This document shows positions 46,745 through 58,119 of a stretch of 64,000 nucleotides of DNA, piece by piece. Numbering within the stretch: position 1 is the stretch's first letter; each line of letters opens with the position of its first letter. Position numbers and translations under genes: made by a program. Source of the DNA: Cryptomeria japonica. Its lineage: Eukaryota; Streptophyta; Pinopsida; Cupressales; Cupressaceae. The notes beneath the pieces were generated by a model. That model was not told where the DNA came from, did no database searches, and saw only the letters and a program-made list of their open reading frames with translations. The stretch covers positions 651,464,468-651,528,467 of the forward strand of contig NC_081409.1 in the NCBI RefSeq assembly GCF_030272615.1, given 5' to 3'.

Positions 46745-48688
46745 CCTCTAAGGCTATGATGAACTCCCTCCCTTGGAGCCACCTGGCCTCGATGGAATCT
46801 GAGCCCCCGAAGGACCCACCCCAGGATCATCCCTCCTATCCCCTCTATCTGGTGGTGGTGGAGGACCCATAACCCCACCACTAGATGCCTATCTCTTTCG
46901 GCTCCCTCCCGTAGCTGTCGTTGTTCGTGATGGTCTATGGAAGTTCCTCGCCCGCTGATCTGCTAGCACTGCACCATAATAGAGATCCCACCAGTAGGTA
47001 ATCTCTTCCCTGGCCCATAGAACATAGGCATATTTGGCCCCTGTGTCCTCTGCTGCCTATCTCCCTGCCCTTAGTGCTGTCTCAACCTCTGTGTAGCACT
47101 GAATGGCCTGGTCTCGCTCCTGCTCAGTATCTCTGAGCCACCTCCCGAGCCTATCCCTCTCCCTCTCCAAGTCCTAGATCTCATCTGCCTATCCCTGACA
47201 GATCTCCCTCAGCTTAATCAGCTCATCCTCCTCTGCATCAGCCCCCTGTGGATTTGCCTGTGGCTCCCCCTATACGGGTACCTGCCCCTATGCCTATACG
47301 TATACTGGTGCCTGTAATGGTACCTATCCCTATACTTTTCCTTGTCCCTTTCTGGGACCCTATGTTGTTGGCCCCTATAGTGGCTATCCACTGCGACCTC
47401 TCACCACATGAGCCTGCCTCTCCTCTACTCCCTCCCTCCGTGATGCAACCCTCCTCTTTCCAACTGCCCCCCTCCTCCTCCATCGACCTCTACCCCCATC
47501 AGCTCCATCATCATCATCATCCCCACCACCATCTCCCTCAAATAACTCTCTTGGATCTGTCAGGCATGGGAATGTATGCTCGGCCCAGTAGGCTATATAC
47601 TCGGCCTCCATGTTGGCATCCTCAATCTCTGGCCACATGTCCCAGGGTAGGGGTACCATCTCTACTAGCTGCATCATAGCCTGATCATATGATAGCAAGG
47701 GTCCAAATTGCGCTTGATCCTTGACTGTCCGTGCATACATGCCTGAGCCCCATGGCATCCTCTAGATCCTGCCAAACTACTTGCAAACCCTGTCCACAAG
47801 CTGTCTCTCTAGTACATAGGGTGTCCGCCCAATCAGGTACCTACTCCGAAAGGTGTAGGGAAGCTCTATCGCATCATCCTCCCACTCCTCGCATCCCAGG
47901 TATGGCCTCCAAATGACTACATCAATATCATCTATCACCCGTTGCCAGTGCTCTAACCTACCAATCTGTGGCTACGACGTGATCATATCATACAAATGCA
48001 CAAAACTGCGTCCATGCCCTCTACCTCTGAAATGTATTGGTCTCATCACTGGTAGATGCTCATAAGCCCACACCAACAACAATGTCACCCTGCAGCACAA
48101 TCCCACTGATCCATGGTATACAAACTGATGCAGCTCATAGTACAGGTGTGCCAGCACACACGGTCTCTAGGCATATCTAGTGTGCTGTGTCACCAGTGTC
48201 TCCAACACTCCTCCCCAACCCACAGCCAACCCCCGTGTCGCTCTATCAGGACACAGGAACCCACTGATCGCTCCTCCTATCACTACTGGCAACACCAATC
48301 CTGTCATAGTCATAGTAGCCCAAGCCACATGCCCAGCCCTCATCTCCAATCCAGGGTCCTAGAACACTCATCTCAGGGCCTCCCTATCTCCATCTTGATC
48401 ATAGTGAATTAGCTCCCCATCAATCGGTATCTGCAGAATCCTGTATACATCCTCCAGGGTGACTGTCATCTCACCCATCGGCAAATGAAAAGTACATGTC
48501 TCAGAGTGCCATCTCTCCGCCAGTGCAGTTAGCAAACCCATGTTCACCCAAAACTTAGGCATATATAGAACATGTCTCAATCCCATAGCCTCGATCGCTG
48601 CTCGGTCCTCAAGTGTCAACTCAGGTCATAATCTCTGTGTCGATGGGAATCTCTCCCATGACTCTTACATCAGCAAATACTCCTGCAG
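46745..48688 (-). pseudogene. Antisense plant-mobile-domain (PMD) gene in the Tat element
   Basis: On the opposite strand to gag-pol. It starts near 48688 after a CTGCAG acceptor-like site and opens with E-S-W-E-R-F-P-S-T and LTLEDRAAIEAMGLRHVLYM. The PMD core follows: LLTALAERWHSETCTFHLPM, then GEMTVTLEDVYRILQIP (about 48420-48530). Next come a Trp/Gly-rich middle, an Asp/Gly run (about 47500-47540) and a coiled-coil C-terminus (DELIKLREICQG, 47190-47230; ETALRAGR, about 47080). PMD proteins (Arabidopsis MAIN/MAIL1 family) act in gene and transposon silencing. Antisense ORFs at this position are known in Tat elements. Stops again sit at Arg, Gln or Trp positions in one frame down to about 47384. 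Confidence 0.82.
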
Positions 48689-48714
48689 TCAAGCAAATCA
48701 ATTGTGTCAGTCAT

Positions 48715-49040
48715 AGTGGCATTCACTGTTTATCACAAAATGCTACTTTTTTATCTAAATGCATATGGCATTCTATCCTAGTGACACTCACTGTTCATCA
48801 CAAAGTGTTGCTATCTATCCTAGTGACACTCACTGTTCATCACAAAGTGTTGCTTCTATCCTAGTGGTACTCCTTGTTCATCACAAAGTACTACGTGTTT
48901 TGCATTCCTTGTTCATCACAAAGTGCTCCTCACATTTGCACTCTCTGTTCATCACAAAGTGTTGCTCATATTTTAGTACTCCCTGTTCATCACAAAGTAC
49001 TCTATCTTGGTACTCACTATTCGTCACAAAGTGCCTTGAT
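48715..49040. repeat. ~40 bp tandem repeat, TGTTCATCACAAAGTG core
   Basis: Eight copies of (C/T)TGTTCATCACAAAGTG(C/T)T separated by CTATCCTAGTG(A/G)(C/T)ACTC-like spacers, between about 48724 and 49036. It lies just upstream of the PMD coding exon, in its leader or first intron. Frames through it are repeat artefacts. Confidence 0.9.
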
Positions 49041-49154
49041 CTATCCTAGTTGTCTCTAGAGGACCTGCTTGAGTGTATCCTCTCAGCAGCTTATCCAATC
49101 GACAGCGTATGTTCATCATAGAACTGTCGAGTTGACCTAGAAGACAAAAATTCA

Positions 49155-49460
49155 CATTTTTGAACACAAACGCGCTTTCTTGACACAAACGCGCTTTAAA
49201 ACTACACAGATGCGCCTGAAAAACACAGACGCGCCTAAAAGACACAGACGTGCCTGAAAGACACAGACGTGCCTATGCTTTGCATAGATGCGCCTGGGTG
49301 ACACAAATGTGTCTTCTTGGCATAGATGCCCCTACACAGTACAAATGTGGCCGCATTTGACACAAGCGCGTTTCCAAACATAGACGCGACTGGCACAAAC
49401 CCAGACGCGCCTAGCGGACATAGACGCACCTAGCACCAACACAAACGCGCCTAAGAAATT
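49155..49460 (-). repeat. CGCGTCTGTGT-type repeat cluster upstream of the antisense gene
   Basis: About fifteen copies of CACA(A/G)ACGCG(C)CT...GA on the plus strand, spaced ~19-22 bp, i.e. AGGCGCGTCTGTGT on the minus strand. The motif is shared with the two clusters in the gag leader and keeps the same orientation relative to the antisense transcript. Confidence 0.85.
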
Positions 49461-49566
49461 TTTGACATTTTTGAACCCTAACCTAATGCGCATTTATTGC
49501 TCTACCTATCATGCATTAATGACAACAATAAATGCATCAAAGTACGAGGAGGTTTTGTGGTACTCA

Positions 49567-49718
49567 CCAGCCCTCCTGCCTCTGCTGGCCTCTGGAATCG
49601 GCGAACGCGATCGAATTTTTGAATGAAAGCTATTGTTGCTGACTGTTACTACTCTTTTCTCGCTCTGCACTATGCTCTCATGAATGTGTGGATGACAATG
49701 AGGATGTCTTTTGCCCAT
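49567..49718 (-). other. Possible first exon of the antisense PMD gene
   Basis: ATG at 49718 opens a His/Arg/Ser-rich frame ending in GGGCTG|GTGAGTACC, a good splice donor, at about 49567. If used, the CGCGTCTGTGT and ~40 bp repeat arrays lie in the intron. Phase with the 48688 exon was not convincing, so this is tentative. Confidence 0.3.
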
Positions 49719-49963
49719 GGTCTATCTTATAGCCTACCCTAGCCCTCACCCTCGTTTCTCGAGTCAGTCTTCTTTATCCTATGACTTTGTCACTTTATCC
49801 GATCAGTCCATTCTATCCCGTCTTTCTTATCGAGAGATTGTCTGCAATCTTTTCAGATATTTTCATCCAATCTCTCGAGGGGGCATATCATTCCCATCTT
49901 GGGGCAACTCTGTATCAGTTCATATTATCTTCTTTGAAACAACGCGACAAGCCGCATTGTCTC

Positions 49964-49977
49964 AAAGAGGGGCAAAA
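49964..49977 (+). promoter_or_regulatory. Polypurine tract
   Basis: AAAGAGGGGCAAAA ends directly at the 3' LTR start TGTAGACACCC, the primer position for plus-strand DNA synthesis. Confidence 0.85.
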
Positions 49978-50747
49978 TGTAGACACCCAAAATTGTCATG
50001 TCTAATTAAATAAATATTTTATTTATTTAATTATCTAAGCTTAATTCTTCTATTAATTAAATAAATCTTTATTTATTTAATTAATTCATTTATCCTCTTC
50101 TAGCCTTATTTCTCATTTAAATAAATACATTTATTTATTTAAATTATCCTTTTCCTAAATTAAATAAATATCTTATTTAATTATCCCATTTCCTCTATTG
50201 ATTAAATAAATCTTTATTTATTTAATTAATTCATTAACCTTTTCTACCCATGACACATGTCATTCATCTCTTAATTCATACACTACCTACCCATTTCATT
50301 ATTTTATTATTTCTTCTACCTACCCTCTAATCATAGCCGACCTCCTTTTACACCTCTCAATCTTATCCCTCCATTTCATATTGTGTCTTCTATATAAGGA
50401 GATTCTTCCTTCATTATCAAACCCTAATGAGCTAATGAATGATCTTAAAGACTTGGCTACACTACGATCCTACTTACAACCACATTTCGTTCTTTGTTGA
50501 GATCTTGTGCACATAAAATCTGAGAGCAATTATATCAAGCAAGATCAATGGAGATAGGAAGAATGGAGATCAAAACCCTATTGGACATGTGATGGTATAA
50601 TCTTTGTGATTTCATTTGATTTGCATTGTCTTAGGTAATCTTCATATGTTATGGTGGATCTTTGTTGTTGTTAGGCTAGGGTTTTGTGGTTGAATTCATT
50701 TAGCCTTTCAATATCATTATTATTGTTATCCATTTTCACCATATAAA
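49978..50747 (+). repeat. 3' LTR of the Tat element (770 bp)
   Basis: Same length as the 5' LTR with 11 differences counted by eye, including the last CA of the 5' copy changed to AA here. Followed by GCTAT (50748-50752), the second target duplication. TATA box at 50391-50398. Confidence 0.97.
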
Positions 50748-53700
50748 GCTATACATCAGCCACTCAAGGCAAAATTTACACGACTATGCAGGATAAAATA
50801 ATCATAGTTAGGCATGATAGTATGTTCATGGCTATCAGAGCAAGATTCTTTTCAATTCATTTTACTTTTTCTTTTAATGAGTAATATTTCCACATTCAAT
50901 TAGTGATACATGATTAACCTCTGCATTTTAGTCAGCTATGAAATAGATACATACCTGATGTGAGAGGAAATGAGGAAGGAAATACCCCTCGAATGCAACA
51001 TTTGCATGACTATGATAGAAGAGAATCTGGAACAGTCTTTGTTTCCTCCTTTCCCCACTACTAAAAGTTCACATATGCAAAGGAAAAACAACTGATTATA
51101 TTATATATATTCACCAAAATAGTACAATGGTAAGCCTGAGGCTATAATCTACTCCTTTCTCTAAATTTCCTCCATATTAAAAAATCTCCATCCTTTATAT
51201 GAGAGTATACATTATCACCAAGCGTCGTGGCTTTTCAACATATAACCATCAACTAACACTTTTGTTTCGAACATTACTTTGAATAGGTATTTTCTCCCTT
51301 CATCAAAATGCTATATTCAGTGACTATGGCTGTCTCCTCACCGATGCCTATCTAATATCCATCGGGTTTTTATGTCGAAGAAACCTTGGGCTTTAGTGAC
51401 CTCCTTTATTTTTCCACCAAAATACCTCTTCCATCTATATCACTATGCCCTGTCAATGAATGGATCTATTGTCTCAGCAAAGCCTTTCTTTATCCTTGTC
51501 TCACCAAAGCCTTTCTTTATCCTCTCTTGTCGTCTTCCACCAATAAAGTTATATCGATGAAACAACTCATATCAGAGACATGCCTTTTAGCCTCCTCGAA
51601 ACCTATTTCCTCATCAATATATATCTAATTTCCATCGAGTTTCATGTCAAAGAAACCTTGGGCTTTGGTAACTTCCTTTATCCTTCCATCGAAACACTTT
51701 TTCTATCGACATCACTACACTCCTTTGATGAATGGGTCTATTGTTTCATTGAGGCCATCTTTCTTTTGATGTTTTTCTTCCACTATCATCTTTCATCGAT
51801 GAGCTCATTAGTAATCCTCCTCGATAAAGTTTCATCAGTAAAACCACACATATCGGTAACATGCCTTTTAGCCTCCTAGAAACTCATATCCTTATTGATA
51901 TCTTTTATTGATGTAGCTTCCTTCTATTTGATTGATATCATTCTTTCGATAAGAATGCTTCTTTCGGTAAGTTTCCTTCATGTTGCGCTGATGGTATTAT
52001 TTCCTCGGAAGCCTTTTCCCGTCGATGAAAACCATCTCCGCTTTCTTTGATATCCTCTTTCGGTGAAATCATTTCTTTTGATGAGTTCCTATTAGAGTTC
52101 ATTGGTGTTACCTTTTTATATCGATGAGACATCGCTGGGTCTCATCAATACTATTTGAATTTTGGATATTTTGATAAAATGCTATTAGACTTGTTCGATA
52201 ACTTATGGGTTATTATAGTATCAATGAAAATGATGATTTCTTCCAAAGATATATGGCTTCTATGATTTAATCTCTCGAATCAAGATATTTTACTTAATTC
52301 AGATTTGATGCTCAACAGGTTCCACAAGCTACAGCTTCAGTTTATGTCCTAGCACATTACTGCAAGGAGGAAGGTTTATAAGAAAAGGATTGCATGCAAT
52401 AGTCAAAGGGTTACTTCAAAGTTTGAATGAGAGGTTTGCCTCTTCGATGAAGGAGTTTCATAAAAATATGAAGAGAATCCATAAGGACATTTACAAAGCA
52501 CCTCATGCCAACACCATGCAAACCACATGCAGAGTTTAGGCGTGATAGAAGTTAGCATCAAAGCTTTTGGAGAGAAATTGTCATAGTCATAACAGTAGAT
52601 ATCCACATTTGGAGGTAGGGTTTTCAGAACCCTATTTTAGAATTTTTAGTATTTTATTGTTTAAATCATGCATTGGATACACCTGCAGTAATGATTCAAG
52701 CAAAAGTCAGGTTAAAGGAGAAATCTAATTATCTATAAAAAATAGTATAGTTTTAGCTTTGTGTTATGACAACATCTATAAGTTTGTCAATGCTTTCTTG
52801 CTCACCATAAGGGTTCCACATATTATTTAAAAGGGTTGATTGTCTTGCTAGATTTTCTTTTTCCTTGAATTGAGCAAATCCCTAGGTCTCTTTTGTTCCC
52901 TAGGATAGCTTAGAAAGTATAGTCATGCAAAAGTCATTTAGTGAAATCATCAAGAGTTTTTAATCCCAAAACAAATCTCAATCATAAATAGAAAAGGTGC
53001 AATAGTAGGATTGACACAAACCAGATAAAGATCAAGTATGGGAAGTAGTGAGCAAGGTCCTTTACATATAGGGTAATAAAAGTAATGAATAGTGGCCCAA
53101 AATTATTCAAAAGGTCAAGAAATAGAGCAAGCTCGAGAGTCAAATTCAAAAGACAAAGACATCATATGATCATTGAGTAGTGATCTGAAATGCAAATTAT
53201 AGCAAGGTATTGTGACTATAAGATAGAAACCATCCTAGGAGCCTCCAATATATCAAAAGTTGAGAAAGTAGCAAGCTTACTATACAAAGACAATGATCAC
53301 TATAAAGTTGCAGTCAAGTTCAAAGCATTGATTTGTGGGAACAAAGGGTTTCATATGGGGATAGAGCAGTCTCATGAAATATCATGATAATCATAATCAT
53401 AATCTAAAGAGTAGTCAAATCTTCAAGATAGATTGGTGATAGTGCAATTATTCATTAATTGTTTTGGACATTTCAAGCTATGTTTTCCTAATAGATGGTA
53501 AAGTATAGAACAACAACACTCACAAAATACAGTCTAGAGATATTGCAGTCTACAATAAAGCCAGTAGGTAGTCATATCTAGTACCAAATAAAATGACAGT
53601 AATCAGATCTACTAAGTGAAAAAGAGTAGGGTATAAGTTTCTAAAAGGTCTTTTCAAACCTTAACAACATATAACACGTTATTGTTGCAGCATTGTCAAA

Positions 53701-54236
53701 ACTTGACAAGAACAACACCTTATAACCTCAAGAGGCATAGCAGTCATAGGGAAACTCATATCAAATGTGCAACTCAATACAATAAATAATCTTACTTTGT
53801 AGCCCTATAGCATCATAATGTAGTCCTTGACCAAGTATGCATACAAGAAACATCTAGTTCTATTAAGGAACAAGCATCAAAGTCAGAGGTTATGACAACT
53901 AGTCAAAAACATCAAGTACAAAAAGGTTAGTCTTAGTCACTAGAACACAATTTGCAACATGCATTAGGAGTTGTCCTCCTTACAAATAGTGCAACATAAA
54001 AAAGGTATTATCAAAGCTACAACCACAATTCAAAGAGGAAGCTTACAAAGATAGGACAAAGCTAGGTACAGTCATAAGTCAAGGCAAATACATAGTTGGA
54101 ACTCAATCCAAAATAGCGAAGAGGTGCAACAAATGACATGAGAAGTCTAAAAAAGTATTATAGCAATCATGAATCAAGGATTAATGAAGAGATTTTTTGC
54201 ATCCATGATACAATCCTTAAAAGCATCCATGATACA
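50748..54236. other. Noncoding flank, includes a ~278 bp degenerate tandem duplication
   Basis: No gene recognised. Between about 51340 and 51910, GTCGAAGAAACCTTGGGCTTTAG (51373) recurs as GTCAAAGAAACCTTGGGCTTTGG (51648). ACATGCCTTTTAGCCTCCT at 51577 recurs at 51858, so the period is ~275-280 bp. The segment is rich in TCGATGA words. GCATCCATGATACAATC occurs twice at about 54200-54240. The rest is unremarkable. Confidence 0.5.
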
Positions 54237-54478
54237 ATCTCAAACACACTTTTTACCATTCTCTTGGTGATTGTGCCCAATTATGTATGTCTTGCTTATG
54301 TATGAAAATTGCATTTTGCAGCTTTCCACTGACGATGTATTTGAGATGTATTTGATTTAGATATGGCATGAGCTTAGTCATAGAGTGAGACTAGGGAGTT
54401 GGACCATCTCAACCATGGTGCACCTGCATATGTATATGCTTTTGTGTATTCATTAAAGATTTTCATTTAATTTTAATC
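54237..54478 (+). repeat. Single-arm copy of the 28.4 kb hairpin repeat
   Basis: TCTCAAACACACTTTTTACCATTCTCTTGG... through ACCATGGTGCACCTGCATATG and TTCATTTAATTTT matches the right arm and its extension at 28680-28915. It keeps the TTTTTACC stretch that the hairpin's right arm has lost. Dispersed repeat family, class unknown. Confidence 0.9.
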
Positions 54479-55130
54479 AACTAAAGAGCAATATTCATGA
54501 CTTACAAGTAATAAAAAAACTTACAAGGATGAGGCATATTCATTACTTACAAGTAATAAAAGAACTTACAAGGATGAGGCATATTCATAACTTTTGCAGT
54601 CCTACCTTGGATATCAACACTAGAAGCAACTTATATTGTTCATGTACAGACAAGACAATATGGGAGTTCATTATACCTAGCAACTTGTGGTGTTGTTGTC
54701 CATGTTGGCTCTATTGGACCTTGCAATTAAGATTCAATATACATTATTCAATAAGATTAAATGTACAACATAATGAAATATTGAAAAGTGTGTTATCTTG
54801 TTGAGCTTCACTTGGTTTCAAGAATAGTTTAATATTCTCTACTTAACAGAGCCAACCATGTGAAGGTGGAAGCTCATTTGGCCTCTCTCCCCCCCCTAAC
54901 ATCACTTTAAATTCCCCATTAATATCTTATAACATTCATTCATTCATTCTTTCTACCATTAATAAAATATAGCATTCATTCATTAATATCACATAACATT
55001 CATTAACATTAATTAACATGCAACATTCATCAATATTAATTAACACATATCATCCATAACTATTAATTAGCACATAATTACATTCACTAACACATAAAAA
55101 TTAGTCATTATCAAATAAGTTAGATTACAA
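54479..55130. other. Noncoding, short repeats
   Basis: A 46 bp unit (ATTCAT(G/T)ACTTACAAGTAATAAAA...GGATGAGGCAT) is duplicated at 54492-54583. From about 54925 to 55090 CATTCAT/TTAATATTAATTAACA words repeat. The left end of the CACTA element should lie near here, but no CACTA terminus was identified. Confidence 0.5.
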
Positions 55131-58005
55131 TCATTTCTTTCTTTCTTTTTTCTTTGAAGCTATGAAAAGACTAAGTGGAACATCGGTTTCCTCATCATTT
55201 CCCCCCTCTGCAGATGTTCTGCCAACTACTCGTGATCTCGATGTATGCCTAGTCCTATACTAAGGATGAGGACACTGAAGCGAAGGGGGGTCCTCTGCAA
55301 TAACAAAGAAATGGGTTAAATTCAAAAAAAAAAAATTATTGTTACAAGTATTTCATTAATTTAGAGAACATAATTGTTGTGCTCTTTACCTGATGGAGCC
55401 ACATCATTTTGTGTAGCCTCAACCTCAACATGCTGAACACCCTCTAGATCATCTGGAGTTGAAATACTAAATGTTACATTAATGTTGAACACCAATTGCA
55501 ATTATATTTGTTTAAAGAAATAATAGTGGTCCTCTTACCTGAGTAGGGAACATCATGTTCTTGATGTTGTGTACCCAAATCATGCTTCACTTGCTCACCA
55601 TCAACTACATGCTCTAAAATATTAACAAAAAAGGTTACATTAATTACTACTCTAATTACAAATTAAGATGTTTAATTGTATTAATAGCTAAATAAATAAA
55701 TTTGAATAGAAAATGAATACCTCCACTATTGGGATGCACATCCGAACCTTCATGTGTAGGTGGTGTTTCACAATTAGCAGGTTGCATTCCAATGACATGC
55801 ACATTGTTATCATTGCTTGCTTATTTAAAACAAATATAGTCACTTTATGTTGGAACTCAACATCAATTAGATTATTGGTAAAGTATTCAATTTGAAACAA
55901 CTTCCATTTAGCATATTTACCTATGTGACGGATGCACTTGAATGTTGTGTATGCCCACTCAATTCTCGTAGCCAATCAACCACGACTGAATAGCCTTGCT
56001 GGTAGGCAATTCTCTTGTCATCTTCTATGGGTGCTCTATTGAATTTAGAGCCCTGCATTTTTGCTTGGTATTGTGAATTTTGCTTGCATTGTTTGATAAA
56101 AAAAAAACGTTTGCAATTTATTAATATTTTGATGCAATATTTCGTTTACATGAGATACTTACAATTTGTGTAGCAAGTTTCATGTAACCACCAGAGCCGA
56201 GTTTGTGTTGCCCATGCTTTTCTTGCCTTGCCTTGGTTGCCTTTGACGTGTCACTTAGTCTATAAAAAGTTTGAAATATGTTAGATTATATAAATATAAA
56301 GAGTAATTAATTAGTACATAATTACATTCCTAATAGTATCCTGTACCTTCTTTTGGCGTCTAGTGGTGTATTTCCTTTTTTCCTTTCAATTTTCTCCTTG
56401 GCATCCAAAATCAAGTCCTTCCACTCCCTCTCTGGAATCATGGGGGGATGCTCATCCTTTAGGTTCCTCTCCAAATGGGTCATGTATTGGTCCCTCACAT
56501 ACTTTAGATATGTGCCGACTTTTTCAAGGAGCTTGGTTTTGTTAAAGGTGTCATTTCCAAACCACTCAACCATTTGGTTTGTCTATTCATCTTTTAACCT
56601 TTTTTCTTGGTCATTCCACCTTTTAAAGAAAAAACAAACCTGTTAGATTTAGAAATGAATTGAACCTACATTTATTACACTTCAAGAAATAGATCAAAGG
56701 AAAACTATTCTAGCAATGCTATGAAATCAAAAGTGGATTAGGGTTAGTTCACATATGATGTACCACCTTTTACGTATGGTGGGCCCAAATATCTACAATG
56801 CAATGCCACTAAGATGTTTATAGAAAATATCATTGCCTACAAAATATTCATGGGATCATTAGTCCAAAACAAGTGATCATAAAGTAAATTACAATTAGAG
56901 TATATATAATAATAATTTTAAAGTACCTGGAACCTTTTGTATCTTTAAGGGAATCATTTCTTCATCGCTCACCACCAATGTGGCTTGCAACATTGCCATA
57001 CTAGCAATATGAGAAGATCTAGGAAATGATGGTATGCTATCAGCAATAGTTGCCTCTGGCACATCCTCATGTGCATCTCCTCCTACAAAAAATGAATCCA
57101 CTATGAAATGGCATTAGAATTCAAGAATGAACATTTGAAGGGAAATAAACACATGACAGAAGATAGAGAAAAAGAGGGATCTACCAATAGTGGGCGGGCC
57201 AATATGATGTGCACTAGAGGATGTCTGCATGCTACGTGTTGCCGACATTACAGTCAGCAATATAGGTGAGGGTAACCTCTTATGAGGTGGCAATGACATT
57301 TGCACAGTAACATTGACAACACCTAAAGAATAATACATTAAATATATGAAAAGTGCAAGAATTGTAAACAAGAATGAACCTTTATTTTGAAAATTGACAG
57401 TATCAAGTATGATGTGTTTTGGGTACTCATAGTGATAAGCCAAGCAAGTGATAATACAAGAAAATCGTCATCACCTGAAGAGCCTGCAACCCCCTGATCA
57501 TGGGAATGACTTTGATGAGGGTGGATAAATTGCTGTAAAAACAATATGTACATATTTTAGTTAATGACATAAAAGAGAATAAAATATAAACCATTATTGA
57601 ACTTTTGTTATAATTAAAGCTTTCATTACTGCTTACTTGCAAGTTTTCTACTATCTGAAGCAATAATTCCACCCTCTCTCATATCTCTTTTCCAATTTTT
57701 ATAAGAGGCATTTTAAAGAATTTCATAAGGTCTATGGGATCTTCAGGGTCATCATCACTTAACCCTAATGATTCCACATCCCTGGAAAGGTGCTTAGGTA
57801 CTGCAACTCCCTTTCCCTTTCCTCGAACATCCATCTGTGTCAAGAATATCATTAACAATTACAAAATTAGTATAAATCACTAAAAAAAAGAACATAATAA
57901 TGTAACAGTTTGCTTCTATCTAATTTGTACAATTGCAATGAGGTTTACCTGCTCAATAGAAGTGTTGCAAGCTACATCTCTGTTTGCGATATGTGATGGA
58001 TCCAT
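55131..58005 (-). pseudogene. CACTA element second gene, Ptta/En-Spm-like
   Basis: A spliced minus-strand gene. Exon 1 58005-57949 (M-D-P-S-H-I-A-N-R-D) with donor CAG|GTAAAC; exon 2 from 57834 (MDVRGKGKGVAVPKHLSRDV); further exons near 57500, 57300 and 57050. A helical exon at about 56346-56625 (WFGNDTFNKTKLLEKVGTYL, IPEREWKDLILDAKEKIERK) and a short exon with QEKHGQHKLGSGGYMKLATQ (about 56165-56240) match the conserved part of Ptta/En-Spm plant transposase proteins. The last exon ends K-K-K-E-R-K-K at TGA 55131. Stops in exon 2, in the helical exon and in the last exon all fit CAG or CGA losses. In Spm the partner protein binds subterminal repeats; assumed similar here. Confidence 0.65.
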
Positions 58006-58119
58006 GTTAGCCTATGACAAAGAAAAAATATAAAAAAATGTTAGCAAAATTAAACCAATAGACGTAGCAAAAAAACTTCATAATAAAATGGTATATTGGA
58101 TTCATTAATTGGAGGTTGG

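Larger units (their letters stand above)
32937..50747 (+). mobile_element. Complete 17.8 kb Tat/Ogre-type Ty3/gypsy retrotransposon
   Basis: Both 770 bp LTRs, a GCTAT target duplication (32932-32936 and 50748-50752), a primer-binding site, a polypurine tract and full gag-pol are present. The lineage follows from two RNase H domains in pol, the large size, the long leader and the antisense plant-mobile-domain gene between pol and the 3' LTR. LTRs differ at 11 positions by my eye count (1.4%), so insertion is fairly recent relative to the other elements. Gag-pol has 23 in-frame stops and no frameshift. The element is structurally whole but cannot make its own proteins as it stands. Confidence 0.95.

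Noticed and set aside
47248-47679. 143-residue plus-strand ORF rich in Pro/His
   Set aside because: Antisense shadow of the PMD gene's coiled-coil and Asp/Gly regions.
48759-49059. Plus-strand ORFs with repeated SSQS-type units
   Set aside because: Created by the ~40 bp tandem array; no start or family support.
53190-53387. 65-residue plus-strand ORF
   Set aside because: Short, no recognisable motif, no neighbouring coding signal.
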